From Pseudomonadota bacterium (GTDB lineage: Bacteria > Pseudomonadota > Gammaproteobacteria > Steroidobacterales > Steroidobacteraceae), in contig JBBCGI010000001.1 in assembly GCA_037200975.1 (NCBI GenBank), positions 62,001 to 126,000 of the forward strand: 64,000 bases of DNA, given 5' to 3'. Positions 1-9,316 of this stretch are shown here, in pieces. The notes under the pieces are model-generated. The model was not told the DNA's origin and made no database searches. It saw only the letters and a list, made by a program, of their open reading frames with translations. The stretch's first letter is position 1; each line of letters begins with the position of its first letter. The position numbers were made by a program, and so were the translations under genes.

Positions 1-1086
1 CATCTCCGCCGACAGGATCAAACTACCCGGGTTCACGCGATCCTTGCCGGCGAACCCCGGCGCGGTACCGTGTGTGGCTTCGAACACCGCCAAGCCGTCG
101 CCGATGTTGCCGCCCGGCGCGATGCCGATGCCGCCCACCTGTGCCGCCAGCGCATCCGAGATGTAGTCGCCGTTGAGGTTGAGCGTGGCGATCACGTCGT
201 AGTCTTCCGGCCGCAGCAGTACCTGCTGCAGGAAGTTGTCGGCGATCACGTCCTTGACGACGATTTCCTTGCCGTTGACGGGGTTCTTGAAGCTGCACCA
301 CGGGCCGTTGCCGATGGGTTTGGCACCGTACTCTTCCTTCGCGAGTAGATAGCCCCACTGCATGAAGGCACCTTCGGTGTACTTCATGATGTTGCCCTTG
401 TGCACCAGGCTCACCGACACGCGATCGTTTTCGATGGCGTACTGGATGGCCTTGCGCACCAGGCGCTGGCTGCCCTCTTTCGACACCGGCTTGATGCCGA
501 TACCCGAACTCGCCGGGAAGCGGATGCCGCTCACCTTGAGCTCGCTCTGCAGAAAATGGATGAGCTTGTGGACTTCTTCCGAGCCGGTCGGCCACTCGAT
601 GCCGGCGTAGATGTCTTCGGTGTTCTCGCGGAACACGACCATGTCGGTGAGCGAGGCATCCGCCATCGGCGTCGAGACGCCGGGGAAATAGCGGATCGGG
701 CGTACGCAGGCGTACAGATCGAGGTTCTGGCGCATGGCCACGTTCAGCGAGCGCATGCCACCGCCCACCGGCGTGCCGAGCGGGCCCTTGATGGAGACGA
801 CGAAGTCGCGCAATGCCGTCAGCGTTTCGTCCGGAAACCCGGTGCCGTACACCTTGGTAGCCTTGTCGCCCGCAAAGACCTCCACCCACGAGATCTTGCG
901 CTTGCCACCGTAGGCCTTCTGCACGGCCGCGTTCACCACCTTCAACATCACCGGCGTGATGTCGATGCCGATTCCGTCGCCTTCGATGAAAGCGATGATG
1001 GGTTGGTCCGGAACGTTGAGCGACGAGTCCGGATTGATCGTGATGCGCTGGCCGACTGTGGGTACCGTGATCTTTTCGTATTTCAT
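1..1086 (-). CDS. icd: NADP-dependent isocitrate dehydrogenase (C-terminus cut by window edge)
   Basis: Isocitrate dehydrogenase of the TCA cycle; it oxidises isocitrate to 2-oxoglutarate with NADP. The reverse strand reads open from ATG at 1086 ([15 protein letters not shown]) for 362 codons to the window edge without a stop. Recognisable pieces are [13 protein letters not shown] near the N-terminus, the substrate loop [34 protein letters not shown], the lysine region [19 protein letters not shown], and the nucleotide-binding region [20 protein letters not shown] followed by EATHGTAP. The enteric enzyme has about 416 residues, so roughly the last 55 are missing here because of the window boundary, not truncation. 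It lies 17 bases downstream of the DAHP synthase gene in the same direction. Confidence 0.97.
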   Translation of the reverse strand, partial: MKYEKITVPTVGQRITINPDSSLNVPDQPIIAFIEGDGIGIDITPVMLKVVNAAVQKAYGGKRKISWVEVFAGDKATKVYGTGFPDETLTALRDFVVSIKGPLGTPVGGGMRSLNVAMRQNLDLYACVRPIRYFPGVSTPMADASLTDMVVFRENTEDIYAGIEWPTGSEEVHKLIHFLQSELKVSGIRFPASSGIGIKPVSKEGSQRLVRKAIQYAIENDRVSVSLVHKGNIMKYTEGAFMQWGYLLAKEEYGAKPIGNGPWCSFKNPVNGKEIVVKDVIADNFLQQVLLRPEDYDVIATLNLNGDYISDALAAQVGGIGIAPGGNIGDGLAVFEATHGTAPGFAGKDRVNPGSLILSAEM

Positions 1087-1103
1087 GCTGTACCAGACAG
1101 CAA

Positions 1104-2480
1104 TTAACGTGCCGGCCCGGATCCGTGTGTGCCGGGACCGTGCCGGCCGATCAACATCGCCATCTCCAGCGCCTGTTCGTAGTTCAGGCGCGGATCGACG
1201 GTGGACTTGTACGCCCGCGCGAGATCCGCGTCGGTCAGCCCGCGCGCGCCGCCCGTGCATTCGGTGACGTCTTCGCCGGTCAATTCGATGTGGACGCCGC
1301 CCAGGAACGAGCCGTTGTCCTCGTGCACCTTGAACGACAGCTCGAGCTCCTTGAGGATGTTCTCGAAGCGGCGCGTCTTCAAACCACCCGAACTGGTCTC
1401 GGTGTTGCCGTGCATGGGGTCGCAGACCCACAGCACCTGGTGGCCGGTCTCGCGGACCGCCTTGATCATCTTGGGCAGGCCCTTCTCGACATCCTTTGCG
1501 CCGAAGCGATGGATGATGGTGAGACGTCCGGGCGTGTTCTGCGGGTTCAACGTCGTCACGAGCCCCTGCAGCCAGGCGGCATCCATTGCGGGGCCTATCT
1601 TCACGCCCATCGGGTTCGCGATGCCGCGGAAGAACTCCACGTGCGCGCCCTCGAGCTGCGCGGTGCGCATGCCGATCCACGGCATGTGTGTCGACAGGTT
1701 GTACCAGCGCTTGTTGCGCTCGATGTAACGGGTCTGCGCCTGCTCGTAGTGCATGAGCAGGCCTTCGTGCGAGGCGAAGAAATCGACGGCGGTGACTTCA
1801 TGCGGCGCGCGGCCGCCGCTCACGCGTTCGAAGAAGTCGAGCGAGTCGCCGATCGAGTCGACGATCTTCTGGTACTGCTCGATCAGCGGCGAATGTTTCA
1901 TGAAACCGAGATCCCAGTATCTCGGGTGATGCAGATCCGCGAAGCCGCCATCACACAGCGCGCGCACGAAGTTCAACGTGAGCGCCGCGCGTTCGTAGCC
2001 ACGCAGCAGCAGCGTCGGATCGGGTTCGCGCGCCTCGGCGGTGAACTCGGAACGATTCACCAGATCGCCGCGGAACGCCGGCAGCGTCACGCCGTTACGC
2101 GTTTCGGTGTCGGCCGAACGCGGCTTGGCATATTGGCCGGCCATGCGGCCCACGCGAATGATGGGTTTCTTGAGGCCGTGCAGCAGCACGAGACTCATCT
2201 GCAACAGGATCTTGAGCTTCTTGGCGATCTTGTCGGATTCACATTCCTCGAAGGTCTCGGCGCAGTCGCCGCCCATCAGCAGGAACTTGTTGCCGATCTG
2301 CGCTTCCGCGAGACGTTCACGCAGCTGTTCGATCTCCCAGGAGACCACCAGCGGCGGCAGTCGCGACAATGACGCGACGGCGCGTTCGAGCGCGGCGGGA
2401 TCGGAATACTTGGGCTGCTGTTGTACCGGTCGGGTGGTCCAGCTCGCGGGGTGCCAGGAGGCAGTGTCAGGGGTACGCAT
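1104..2480 (-). CDS. Class II (plant-type) 3-deoxy-7-phosphoheptulonate synthase
   Basis: First enzyme of the shikimate pathway: condenses phosphoenolpyruvate and erythrose 4-phosphate to DAHP. The 458-residue product is full length for the class II family (AroA-II), not the class I AroF/G/H type. Visible landmarks are the metal-ligand cysteine region [13 protein letters not shown], the [18 protein letters not shown] loop, [15 protein letters not shown]-like text (here [18 protein letters not shown]), [34 protein letters not shown] and the C-terminal [15 protein letters not shown]. The start ATG at 2480 is preceded by a TAGAAT hexamer only 10 bases away and no clear ribosome binding site. It is divergent from the lysine-degradation pair, with 57 bases between starts. 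Confidence 0.96.
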   Translation of the reverse strand: MRTPDTASWHPASWTTRPVQQQPKYSDPAALERAVASLSRLPPLVVSWEIEQLRERLAEAQIGNKFLLMGGDCAETFEECESDKIAKKLKILLQMSLVLLHGLKKPIIRVGRMAGQYAKPRSADTETRNGVTLPAFRGDLVNRSEFTAEAREPDPTLLLRGYERAALTLNFVRALCDGGFADLHHPRYWDLGFMKHSPLIEQYQKIVDSIGDSLDFFERVSGGRAPHEVTAVDFFASHEGLLMHYEQAQTRYIERNKRWYNLSTHMPWIGMRTAQLEGAHVEFFRGIANPMGVKIGPAMDAAWLQGLVTTLNPQNTPGRLTIIHRFGAKDVEKGLPKMIKAVRETGHQVLWVCDPMHGNTETSSGGLKTRRFENILKELELSFKVHEDNGSFLGGVHIELTGEDVTECTGGARGLTDADLARAYKSTVDPRLNYEQALEMAMLIGRHGPGTHGSGPAR

Positions 2481-2490
2481 GGTGGGAAGT

Positions 2491-2496
2491 ATTCTA
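2491..2496 (-). promoter_or_regulatory. Putative -10 element (TAGAAT), DAHP synthase gene
   Basis: On the reverse strand TAGAAT ends 10 bases before the ATG at 2480. A start site 6-8 bases below this box would fall at or next to the start codon, giving a leaderless or nearly leaderless transcript. No convincing -35 was seen, so this rests on the -10 alone. Confidence 0.35.
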
Positions 2497-2537
2497 ATTC
2501 AGACAGTTACGGCACACTACGGCCCAACGAGGTTTCC

Positions 2538-3743
2538 ATGCATAAAGTTTTGGTCCTGGGCGCCGGCAAAATCGGCGCTCTTATCAGCGGCCTGTTGGCC
2601 GAATCCGGCGATTACGAGGTAACTCTGGGCGATGTGGACGCAAAGTCCGCTGAAGCCGTGGTCAAGGCGCATGGGTCGCGGTCCCTGCGCGCGGTGGCGC
2701 TGGACGCCAGCGACGCGAAGGCGCTCGACCAGCATTTCGGGACCTTCAAGCCGCACGCGGTGATTTCCAGCCTGCCTTATTACTGCAATCCAGCCGTCGC
2801 CAAGGCAGCGCGCAAGGGCAATGCCCACTATTTCGATCTGACCGAGGACGTCGCGGTCACGCAGGCCGTGCGGCGGACCGCGCGCGGTGCATCGAAGGCG
2901 TTCGTGCCCCAATGTGGGCTGGCACCCGGCTTCATCAGCATCGCGGCCAACGAACTCACCAAGCACTTCGACGAACTGCGCTCTATCAAGCTGCGGGTCG
3001 GCGCCCTGCCCCAGCACCCTAACAACGTGCTCAAGTATTCGCTGACCTGGTCCACCGAGGGGCTCATCAACGAGTACGGCAATCCCTGCGAATCGGTGGT
3101 CGACGGCAAGATCGTCGCCGCCGCGCCGCTCGAAGGCCTCGAGGAAATCGAGATCGACGGCACGTTGTACGAGGCATTCAACACCTCCGGCGGACTCGGT
3201 TCGCTGGCGGAGTCGTACGGCAAGCAGTGTGAACAGATCAACTACAAGACCATGCGTTATCCGGGGCACTGCGCGCAGATGCGCCTGCTCATGAACGACC
3301 TCAAGCTCAATTCGGATCGCGCCACGCTCAAGCGCGTGCTGGAGCATGCAGTTCCGCAGACGTTGCAGGACGTCGTGATCGTGTACGCCGCCGTGTCGGG
3401 CAAGCAGGACGGCGAATTGCGCGAGGAAAACTACGTCAACAAGATCTATCCGCAGATGATCGCGGGCCGGCTGTGGTCGGCGATCCAGGTGACGACGGCC
3501 GCGGGCATCACCTCGGTGGTGGATCTGGTGCTCGCGAACCCGCGCAAGTTCGCAGGGTTCGTCGCGCAGGAGCAGTTCGATCTGCCCGCCATTCTCGACA
3601 ACCGCTTCGGCCAGTACTACGCGCCGGGCGGTACCAAGGATCTGTCGTCGACGGTGGTCGTGTCGGGCAAGGCCGGCCATCAGCGCAGGGGCGCCGCCAA
3701 GGCCGTAGCCAAGCCCGCCACACCCGCACGGAAGAAGAAATGA
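2538..3743 (+). CDS. Saccharopine dehydrogenase-family protein (saccharopine or lysine 6-dehydrogenase)
   Basis: A 401-residue NAD(P)-dependent oxidoreductase of the saccharopine dehydrogenase fold. The Rossmann motif [20 protein letters not shown] starts at residue 4 and is followed by [10 protein letters not shown] central [14 protein letters not shown] and [15 protein letters not shown] are typical of the family. I chose ATG 2538 because the Rossmann strand follows at once and an ACGAGG box lies upstream. The aldehyde dehydrogenase gene overlaps its stop (ATGA), so the two are co-translated. With that partner, the likely role is lysine catabolism to 2-aminoadipate semialdehyde, either from saccharopine or directly from lysine as in lysine 6-dehydrogenases of the same fold. 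No lysine-ketoglutarate reductase gene is in the window. The last ~20 residues are a Lys/Arg/Ala-rich tail. Confidence 0.85.
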   Translation: MHKVLVLGAGKIGALISGLLAESGDYEVTLGDVDAKSAEAVVKAHGSRSLRAVALDASDAKALDQHFGTFKPHAVISSLPYYCNPAVAKAARKGNAHYFDLTEDVAVTQAVRRTARGASKAFVPQCGLAPGFISIAANELTKHFDELRSIKLRVGALPQHPNNVLKYSLTWSTEGLINEYGNPCESVVDGKIVAAAPLEGLEEIEIDGTLYEAFNTSGGLGSLAESYGKQCEQINYKTMRYPGHCAQMRLLMNDLKLNSDRATLKRVLEHAVPQTLQDVVIVYAAVSGKQDGELREENYVNKIYPQMIAGRLWSAIQVTTAAGITSVVDLVLANPRKFAGFVAQEQFDLPAILDNRFGQYYAPGGTKDLSSTVVVSGKAGHQRRGAAKAVAKPATPARKKK

Positions 3744-5299
3744 GCGCCGCGAAAGTGACCGTTGACATAGCCGGTATCCTCAAGCGGCTCGGAATAGATT
3801 CCATCAATGCGGGCGCCTGGTCGGGCAGCCTCGGCTGGTCGAAGGATGTCGCGGGTGCGGCGATCACGTCGACCAACCCCGCCACGGGCGAAACACTGGC
3901 GCAGGTGCGCAGCGCCACCATCACCGACTACGAAGCCGTCTTGCGTTCGAGCGTCGAAGCCGCCCTCGCCTGGCGCAACGTGCCCGCGCCGGCGCGCGGC
4001 GAAGCGGTGAGATTGTTAGGCGACGCGCTGCGCGCCGCCAAAGCGGATCTCGGCGCGCTCGTGACGCTCGAAAACGGCAAGATCAAGGCCGAGGGCCTCG
4101 GCGAAGTCCAGGAGATGATCGACATCGCGGACTTCGCCGTCGGCCAGTCGCGCATGATGTACGGCAATACGATGCATTCGGAGCGGCCGCAGCACCGCAT
4201 GTACGAGCAGTGGCATCCGCTTGGCGTAGTCGGAATCATCTCCGCCTTCAATTTCCCGGTTGCCGTGTGGGCGTGGAATGCATTCCTGGCCGCCATCTGC
4301 GGCAACGTCTCGGTGTGGAAACCCTCGCCCAAGACGCCGCTGACGGCGATCGCGGTCCAGCACATCTGCAACCAGGTGATGCGCGAGCACAAACTACCGC
4401 CCATCTTCCAGCTGTTCATCGACGGCGGCACCGAGCTCGCCACGCGTTTCGTCGACGACAAACGCGTCGCGCTCGTGTCGTTCACCGGCTCGACCGCGAT
4501 CGGCCGCAACGTGGGCGAACGCGTCGCGCGCCGGCTTGGCAAGAGCCTGCTCGAGCTCGGCGGCAACAACGCGATCATCGTGGATGAATCCGCGGATCTG
4601 AAACTCGCCATCCCGTCCATCGTGTTCGGCGCCGTGGGAACCGCCGGGCAACGCTGCACGACCACGCGCCGAGTCCTCGTGCATCGCTCGCGCCTCGAGG
4701 AACTGGAAAAGAAACTGGTGCATGCCTACGCACAGGTGCGTATCGGCAACCCGATCGATCCCACGACGCTGATGGGTCCGCTCATCGACCAGGGTGCAGT
4801 CGAGCGTTATTCGCAGGCCATCGCGCAGGCGAAGGCCGCAGGCGGCAAGGTGTTGACCGGCGAGAAGGTCCTGGAAGGCAAAGGCAACTTCGTCGCGCCG
4901 ACGATCATTCGCGCGCAGAACGACTGGCCCATCGTGCAGCACGAGACCTTCGCGCCCGTCATGTACCTGATTCCGTTCGATTCGCTCGAGGAAGCCATCG
5001 AGATGCAGAACGCGTCCGCGCATGGGTTGTCCTCCTCGATCTTCACGGATCGCCTGCAACACGCCGAAGCGTTCCTGTCGGCCGCCGGCAGCGACTGCGG
5101 CATCGCCAACGTGAACATCGGCACCTCGGGCGCGGAAATCGGCGGCGCGTTCGGCGGCGAGAAAGACACCGGGGGCGGTCGCGAATCGGGCTCCGATTCC
5201 TGGAAGGCCTACATGCGCCGCCAGACGAACACGATCAACTGGAGCCGCGCGCTGCCGCTGGCCCAAGGCATTACCTTCGAAGTGAAAGAAGCCCCGTAA
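3740..5299 (+). CDS. ALDH7-type aldehyde dehydrogenase (2-aminoadipate 6-semialdehyde dehydrogenase)
   Basis: NAD(P)-dependent aldehyde dehydrogenase of 519 residues, most like the antiquitin (ALDH7A1) / AmaB group, which oxidises 2-aminoadipate semialdehyde (in equilibrium with piperideine-6-carboxylate) to 2-aminoadipate. Motifs in order: [53 protein letters not shown] (general base Glu about residue 272) and [12 protein letters not shown] with the catalytic Cys about residue 306. GGNN and GQRCTTTRR are hallmarks of ALDH7 rather than other ALDH classes. The C-terminal motif [19 protein letters not shown] is also family-typical. ATG 3740 overlaps the stop of the upstream dehydrogenase and has a GAAGAAG ribosome binding site. 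The codon pair TTG TTA GGC at 4013 is one of the octamers described below. Confidence 0.93.
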   Translation: MSAAKVTVDIAGILKRLGIDSINAGAWSGSLGWSKDVAGAAITSTNPATGETLAQVRSATITDYEAVLRSSVEAALAWRNVPAPARGEAVRLLGDALRAAKADLGALVTLENGKIKAEGLGEVQEMIDIADFAVGQSRMMYGNTMHSERPQHRMYEQWHPLGVVGIISAFNFPVAVWAWNAFLAAICGNVSVWKPSPKTPLTAIAVQHICNQVMREHKLPPIFQLFIDGGTELATRFVDDKRVALVSFTGSTAIGRNVGERVARRLGKSLLELGGNNAIIVDESADLKLAIPSIVFGAVGTAGQRCTTTRRVLVHRSRLEELEKKLVHAYAQVRIGNPIDPTTLMGPLIDQGAVERYSQAIAQAKAAGGKVLTGEKVLEGKGNFVAPTIIRAQNDWPIVQHETFAPVMYLIPFDSLEEAIEMQNASAHGLSSSIFTDRLQHAEAFLSAAGSDCGIANVNIGTSGAEIGGAFGGEKDTGGGRESGSDSWKAYMRRQTNTINWSRALPLAQGITFEVKEAP

Positions 5300-5319
5300 A
5301 TGGGGGCGGCCTCATTGTC

Positions 5320-6696
5320 CTAGGACGAGGGGCCAGACCTGCCCGGTAGTTTGAGCTCGAAGCGCGCGCCGCCGAGTGGCGAGCTGTCGATCTGCATCGT
5401 GCCGCCGTACAGCGCCACCGAGTCGTGCACCATCGAAAGCCCGATGCCGTGACCGGGCGTCGCCTCGTCGGCCCGTCCCCCACGCTCGAGCACCCTGGCG
5501 CGATCCGCTTCGGCGATGCCGCGGCCGTCGTCTTCGATGACGACCAGCAGCGCCGCGCGTGACGTCGCCTTTGCATCGATGTCCGCGGCAATCCGCACGC
5601 GCGATTTCGCCCACTTGCAGGCGTTGTCGAGCAGGTTGCCGAGCAGTTCGGTCAGATCGTTGCGGTCGCCGATGAACTGCACGCCGGGCGCGACCGCGTT
5701 CTCGAACAGCAGATCCTTGTTGCCGTAGACCTTGAGCAAGGCGACCCGCAGTTCGGTCACGACCGGCGCAAGTTCCACCGGCGCCTGGCCTAACAAGACG
5801 CCGCCGCTGGTGGCAGCGCGTTTCATCTGATGTTCGATGATGTCGTTCATGCGCTCGATCTCGGCGTCGAGCACCTGCCGGTTCTGCGGCTGGCCGCTGC
5901 CCAACGACTGCCGCATGACGGCCAGCGGCGTCTTCAGGCTATGCGCGAGATTGCCGAGCGTGTCGCGATATCGCTTGATCCGGGCGCGCTCCCCTTCGAG
6001 CAACGCGTTCAGATTGCTGGTGATCACGACGAGCTCGGCCGGCCATTCATCGTCCAGCCGTTCGCGCGTGCCCGCTTCCACTTCCTTGATCTCGCGCTCG
6101 AGACGTCGCATCGGCTGCGACAGCCAGCTCACCAGCAGCGCCAGCGTCGCGACGAACAGCAGCGCGAGACCCGCGAACCAGCCAACCAGCTGCTGCCGGA
6201 ATCCGGCCACCTGGTCTTCGTAGGCTTCGAGGCTCGACGCGATGCTGAAGGTGAAACGCGCCGGTCGACCGTGCAGGTCGTCCCACACGATGCCGCGACT
6301 CGCCACCGCGAGCCGGATGTCGGTTCCTGCGATCGCGGTGTAGAAAAAACTGCGCTGGCCGCCCTCGAGCGCGGGACCGAATTGCACCGCAGTGCCGGTC
6401 GTCGATTGGGAACGCCAGACACTTTCACCGCTCGCGGAGCGGATCTCGGCATACAGACCCGAGCCTGGCGTATCGAAACGCGTTTCGAGCACGGCCGTGG
6501 GCGTGACGGATTCGGGCCCATCGGGATCGGCGGCCGCGATCAGCGCCACCATCTGCGCGTCCATCAGTTCGCGCAGCGAGCGTTCCGCGGCGTGGCGGAA
6601 CAACATGTCCAGCAGGAAGACCGTGAGCGCGAAGAACACCACCAGCACGGCGAACACCGACAACATGAGCCGGCGCCGGAGCGATGGTCGGGACAC
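5320..6696 (-). CDS. PhoQ-like sensor histidine kinase
   Basis: Inner-membrane sensor kinase of 458 residues paired with the OmpR-family regulator encoded 22 bases upstream. Layout: TM1 about 10-30, periplasmic sensor domain about 31-170, TM2 about 171-190, HAMP-like segment, DHp helix with His252 in GNLAHSLKTPLAVMRQ, N-box LTELLGNLLDNACKWAKS, G1 box VIEDDGRGI and G2 box GHGIGLSMVHD. The ANxxHSLKTPLA phosphoacceptor context and the DNACKW N-box resemble PhoQ-type kinases. The periplasmic domain is not rich in acidic patches, so magnesium sensing cannot be claimed. The start is GTG at 6696. It is the last gene of the PepSY-regulator-kinase operon and converges on the aldehyde dehydrogenase gene. 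Confidence 0.9.
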   Translation of the reverse strand: MSRPSLRRRLMLSVFAVLVVFFALTVFLLDMLFRHAAERSLRELMDAQMVALIAAADPDGPESVTPTAVLETRFDTPGSGLYAEIRSASGESVWRSQSTTGTAVQFGPALEGGQRSFFYTAIAGTDIRLAVASRGIVWDDLHGRPARFTFSIASSLEAYEDQVAGFRQQLVGWFAGLALLFVATLALLVSWLSQPMRRLEREIKEVEAGTRERLDDEWPAELVVITSNLNALLEGERARIKRYRDTLGNLAHSLKTPLAVMRQSLGSGQPQNRQVLDAEIERMNDIIEHQMKRAATSGGVLLGQAPVELAPVVTELRVALLKVYGNKDLLFENAVAPGVQFIGDRNDLTELLGNLLDNACKWAKSRVRIAADIDAKATSRAALLVVIEDDGRGIAEADRARVLERGGRADEATPGHGIGLSMVHDSVALYGGTMQIDSSPLGGARFELKLPGRSGPSS

Positions 6697-6718
6697 CCTG
6701 AGAACTTCCCGCGACTAA

Positions 6719-7405
6719 CTACGCGCCCGGGGTGCGCGGGATGGAGAAACGATAACCGCGGCCGCGTAATGTCTCGATCGGATGCAGCGTCTCGTCGGGG
6801 TCGAGCTTGCGCCGCAACCGGCCGATGAAGACTTCGATCACGTTGCTGTCGCGTTCGTAATCCTGGTCGTACAGGCGTTCGGTGAGCTCGGTCTTCGAGA
6901 TCACGTCGCCGGCACGCAGCATCATGTGTTCGAGGATGCGGTATTCGAAACTGGTGAGTTCGACCGGCGCGCCGTTCAGCGTGATGGCCTGCGCGCGGGT
7001 ATCGAGCTTGATGGGACCGCACTCGAGGATGGGGCTTGCCCAGCCACCCGCACGGCGCAGCAGCGCCTGCATGCGCGCCAGCACTTCTTCGAAGTGATAA
7101 GGCTTGGCGACGTAGTCGTCGGCGCCGGCCTGCAAACCTTCGACCTTGTCCTGCCAGCGATCGCGCGCGGTGAGGATCAGGATCGGAAACGTCTTGCCCG
7201 CGGCACGCAAACCGCGGATGAGGTCGAGACCGGAAATTTTCGGCAGGCCCAGGTCCACCACCGCGATGTCGAGCGGGTATTCCTTGCCGGCAAACAAACC
7301 TTCCTCGCCATCCGCTGCGATGTCGACGGTAAAACCCTGCTTGACCAGCTGATCGCGCAGGCCTTCGCGCAACGCGGCTTCGTCCTCGACCACCAGCGCG
7401 CGCAC
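6719..7405 (-). CDS. OmpR/PhoP-family response regulator
   Basis: DNA-binding response regulator of 228 residues. The receiver domain shows the acidic pocket VVEDEAAL, phosphoacceptor Asp51 in VVDLGLPKISG, Thr/Ala switch LILTARD and Lys in YVAKPYHFEEVLARMQALLRR. The last of these matches the PhoP subfamily very closely. The C-terminal winged helix includes LTSFEYRILEHMMLRAGDVISK and DSNVIEVFIGRLRRKL. The GTG start at 7405 shares its first base with the TAG stop of the upstream PepSY gene, so translation is coupled. It regulates with the kinase just downstream. No target operator could be identified in this window. Confidence 0.93.
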   Translation of the reverse strand: MRALVVEDEAALREGLRDQLVKQGFTVDIAADGEEGLFAGKEYPLDIAVVDLGLPKISGLDLIRGLRAAGKTFPILILTARDRWQDKVEGLQAGADDYVAKPYHFEEVLARMQALLRRAGGWASPILECGPIKLDTRAQAITLNGAPVELTSFEYRILEHMMLRAGDVISKTELTERLYDQDYERDSNVIEVFIGRLRRKLDPDETLHPIETLRGRGYRFSIPRTPGA

Positions 7406-7722
7406 TAACGCATCCGTCCGGAGTTGGCGTCGATGCGCACGGTGAAGACCCGGCCCTTTTCGGACAGCAGCTTCAACACGTACACCTTGCGGCCGTCTTC
7501 ATCGACCACGTCGGTGCGCACCACGCGCGCGTTGTACTGTGCTTCGGCACGGCTGACGGCTTCGTTGAGAGATATGCCGTCACGCTGCACGGCAAACTCG
7601 CGCGTCGGCTCGGCCGTCGAGCCCGCGGACTCGGGGCCCGGCATGTTGCGGGCATACGCGCCGGGCGCAAACGCCGCGACGACAAGCAAGGCCGGCAACA
7701 AGCCACTGCGGAATTTCTTCAT
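7405..7722 (-). CDS. Exported PepSY-domain protein
   Basis: Small secreted protein of 105 residues starting MKKFRSGLLPALLVVAAFAPGAYA, a clear Sec signal peptide cleaved near residue 25. The rest holds one PepSY domain: ISLNEAVSRAEAQYNARVVR followed by GRKVYVLKLLSEKGRVFTVRID. PepSY domains are associated with protease inhibition and with periplasmic modulation of other proteins. It is the first gene of an operon with the PhoP/PhoQ-like pair and overlaps the regulator start by one base, so a sensory or feedback role toward the kinase is plausible but only inferred from position. A start further upstream is open, but it would bury the signal peptide. Confidence 0.82.
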   Translation of the reverse strand: MKKFRSGLLPALLVVAAFAPGAYARNMPGPESAGSTAEPTREFAVQRDGISLNEAVSRAEAQYNARVVRTDVVDEDGRKVYVLKLLSEKGRVFTVRIDANSGRMR

Positions 7723-7823
7723 GACGGGCCGGAGTTTAACGGTTTGCTCGAGAAACGCGATGCGGGCGACCCTCGTCGTGAAGAGAGTCGCCCACACCGC
7801 CATCGCGATCAGCTCCGTGATCA

Positions 7824-8432
7824 TTACTGCGCGGGGCTCACGTCGACCCGCACGCGGATGCGGTCGCCGGGGCGATACGGCAGTTCGGTCACCTGGCGGC
7901 GCCCGTTGTACAGGTACGTCACGCGGTAGCCATCGGTGCGATCCTGCCACTCGTCGTGGTAACGCGTCTCGCAACGCTGCACGGTGTACTCGCGCGACGC
8001 CGGAGCGGGATAACCGGCCCGGCGCTGCGCCTGGCTGTTGCCGATGCCGGCTCCGATGATGGCGCCCGCGGCGGTGGCCGCGCGACGGCCGTCGCCATGA
8101 CCGATCTGGTTGCCGATCGCGGCACCGATCACCGCGCCGAGCAAGGTGCCGCCCGCGGTGCGCGAGTCCGGACCCCGATAACCGCCCTGGTCGTAGCGCG
8201 TTTCATCCCAGCATTCCTGCGCCGGCGTGCTGACGCGAACGCGGGTGACCAGCGGCTGCACGTCGAGGACTTTCGCGTAGTCGTACGCGCCGTCACGGTC
8301 GTCGTAACGAGTGTCGTAACGATCATCCGGCCGGTCGTCGTACCGATGATCCTGGGCGAACGCACCGGCGCTCGCGAAGGTGATCGTCGCGGCCAGGACA
8401 CCCATCAAGACCTTTTTGCTGCTGATCGACAT
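7824..8432 (-). CDS. Glycine-zipper 2TM-domain envelope protein
   Basis: Exported protein of 202 residues with an N-terminal signal sequence (MSISSKKVLMGVLAATITFASAGAFA, cleavage near residue 26). A strongly charged Asp/Tyr/Arg-rich linker with repeated RYDDR-like units spans about residues 28-50. The central glycine zipper GGTLLGAVIGAAIGNQIGHG plus AAGAIIGAGIGN is of the Rickettsia 17-kDa antigen (SlyB/2TM) type, and a conserved C-terminal region contains Cys-bearing ECWDETRY and VQRCETRYHDEW. There is no lipobox, so it is not an obvious lipoprotein. Function is unknown; the family is linked to outer-membrane integrity and stress. It stands apart from the PepSY operon by about 100 bases. Confidence 0.8.
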   Translation of the reverse strand: MSISSKKVLMGVLAATITFASAGAFAQDHRYDDRPDDRYDTRYDDRDGAYDYAKVLDVQPLVTRVRVSTPAQECWDETRYDQGGYRGPDSRTAGGTLLGAVIGAAIGNQIGHGDGRRAATAAGAIIGAGIGNSQAQRRAGYPAPASREYTVQRCETRYHDEWQDRTDGYRVTYLYNGRRQVTELPYRPGDRIRVRVDVSPAQ

Positions 8433-8518
8433 AGAGCCTCCAGCGGTGGGAATTCCACCGTGGCGCTACTGTACGAAGGCGTCCATGAATCCTTACTGAA
8501 CGCCCCGCACCTGACGAT

Positions 8519-9316
8519 TCAGCCGGATTTTTCGGCCTTTTTGACCTCGTTCCACAACGCATCCCAGGCCGCGGCATCGAGGCTCTGGAGCGTGAGCGAG
8601 CGTCCCGCCGCCAACGCCTCCATTGCGCGGAACCGCCGTTCGAACTTCGCGTTGGCGAGGCGCAGGGCCTCCTCCGCGTCGACGCGCAGATGGCGCGCCC
8701 AGTTCGCCACGGCGAACAACAGGTCGCCGAGCTCCTCGGCGCGTTGCGCGGGCACGGCTCCGGCCACCTCACGCAGTTCCTCGTCTATCTTCTCGCGCAC
8801 CCCGGTTGCATCGGGCCAATCGAACCCGACGCGCCCGGCGCGTTTGCCGAGCTTGGCGGCGCGCGCCAGCGCCGGCAGCGCCAGCGGCACATCGGCGAGT
8901 TCGCTGCCGGCGGCCGCGGGATTCGCCGCGCGCTCGCGCGCCTTGTGTTCTTCCCACGCCTGGTTCTGCTCGGCGGTCGATGCAACCTTCGCACCGGCGA
9001 AGACATGCGGATGCCGCTCGGTCAATTTGTTGGAGATCGCGTCGGCCACGCTCGCGAAATCGAACCAGCCACGTTCGCTGCCGAGTTGCGCATGGAAAAC
9101 CACCTGGAACAGCAGATCGCCGAGCTCCCCCTCGAGCGCCGCTGGATTGCCGCGCGCGATGGCCTCGGCCACTTCGTACGCTTCTTCGATGGTGTAAGGA
9201 GCGATCGTCTGGAAATCCTGTTCGCGATCCCAGGGGCAGCCGCCGTCCGGGTCGCGCAGCCGGCGCATGATGCCGAGCAACCGCGCCAGCGAGCGGGCCG
9301 CGCCATCGTCATTCAC
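8519..9316 (-). CDS. mazG: Nucleoside triphosphate pyrophosphohydrolase MazG
   Basis: All-alpha NTP pyrophosphatase of 265 residues that hydrolyses canonical and damaged nucleoside triphosphates to monophosphates; in enterics it also influences ppGpp. The first MazG domain carries CPWDREQDFQTIAPYTIEEAYE with the EExxE metal site, then ELGDLLFQVVFHAQL. A second domain repeats this with REKIDEELREVAGA and EELGDLLFAVANWARHL. Length matches the E. coli enzyme. Its ATG at 9316 overlaps the stop of the CoA pyrophosphatase gene (ATGA). It is the last gene of the fumC-nudL-mazG run, giving two house-cleaning nucleotide hydrolases in tandem. Confidence 0.95.
   Translation of the reverse strand: MNDDGAARSLARLLGIMRRLRDPDGGCPWDREQDFQTIAPYTIEEAYEVAEAIARGNPAALEGELGDLLFQVVFHAQLGSERGWFDFASVADAISNKLTERHPHVFAGAKVASTAEQNQAWEEHKARERAANPAAAGSELADVPLALPALARAAKLGKRAGRVGFDWPDATGVREKIDEELREVAGAVPAQRAEELGDLLFAVANWARHLRVDAEEALRLANAKFERRFRAMEALAAGRSLTLQSLDAAAWDALWNEVKKAEKSG

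Noticed and set aside
7723-7823. PhoP-box-like direct repeat (GTTTA...GTTTG near 7733)
   Set aside because: The two half-sites are about 8 bases apart instead of the 11-base periodicity of PhoP boxes, so this is likely chance.
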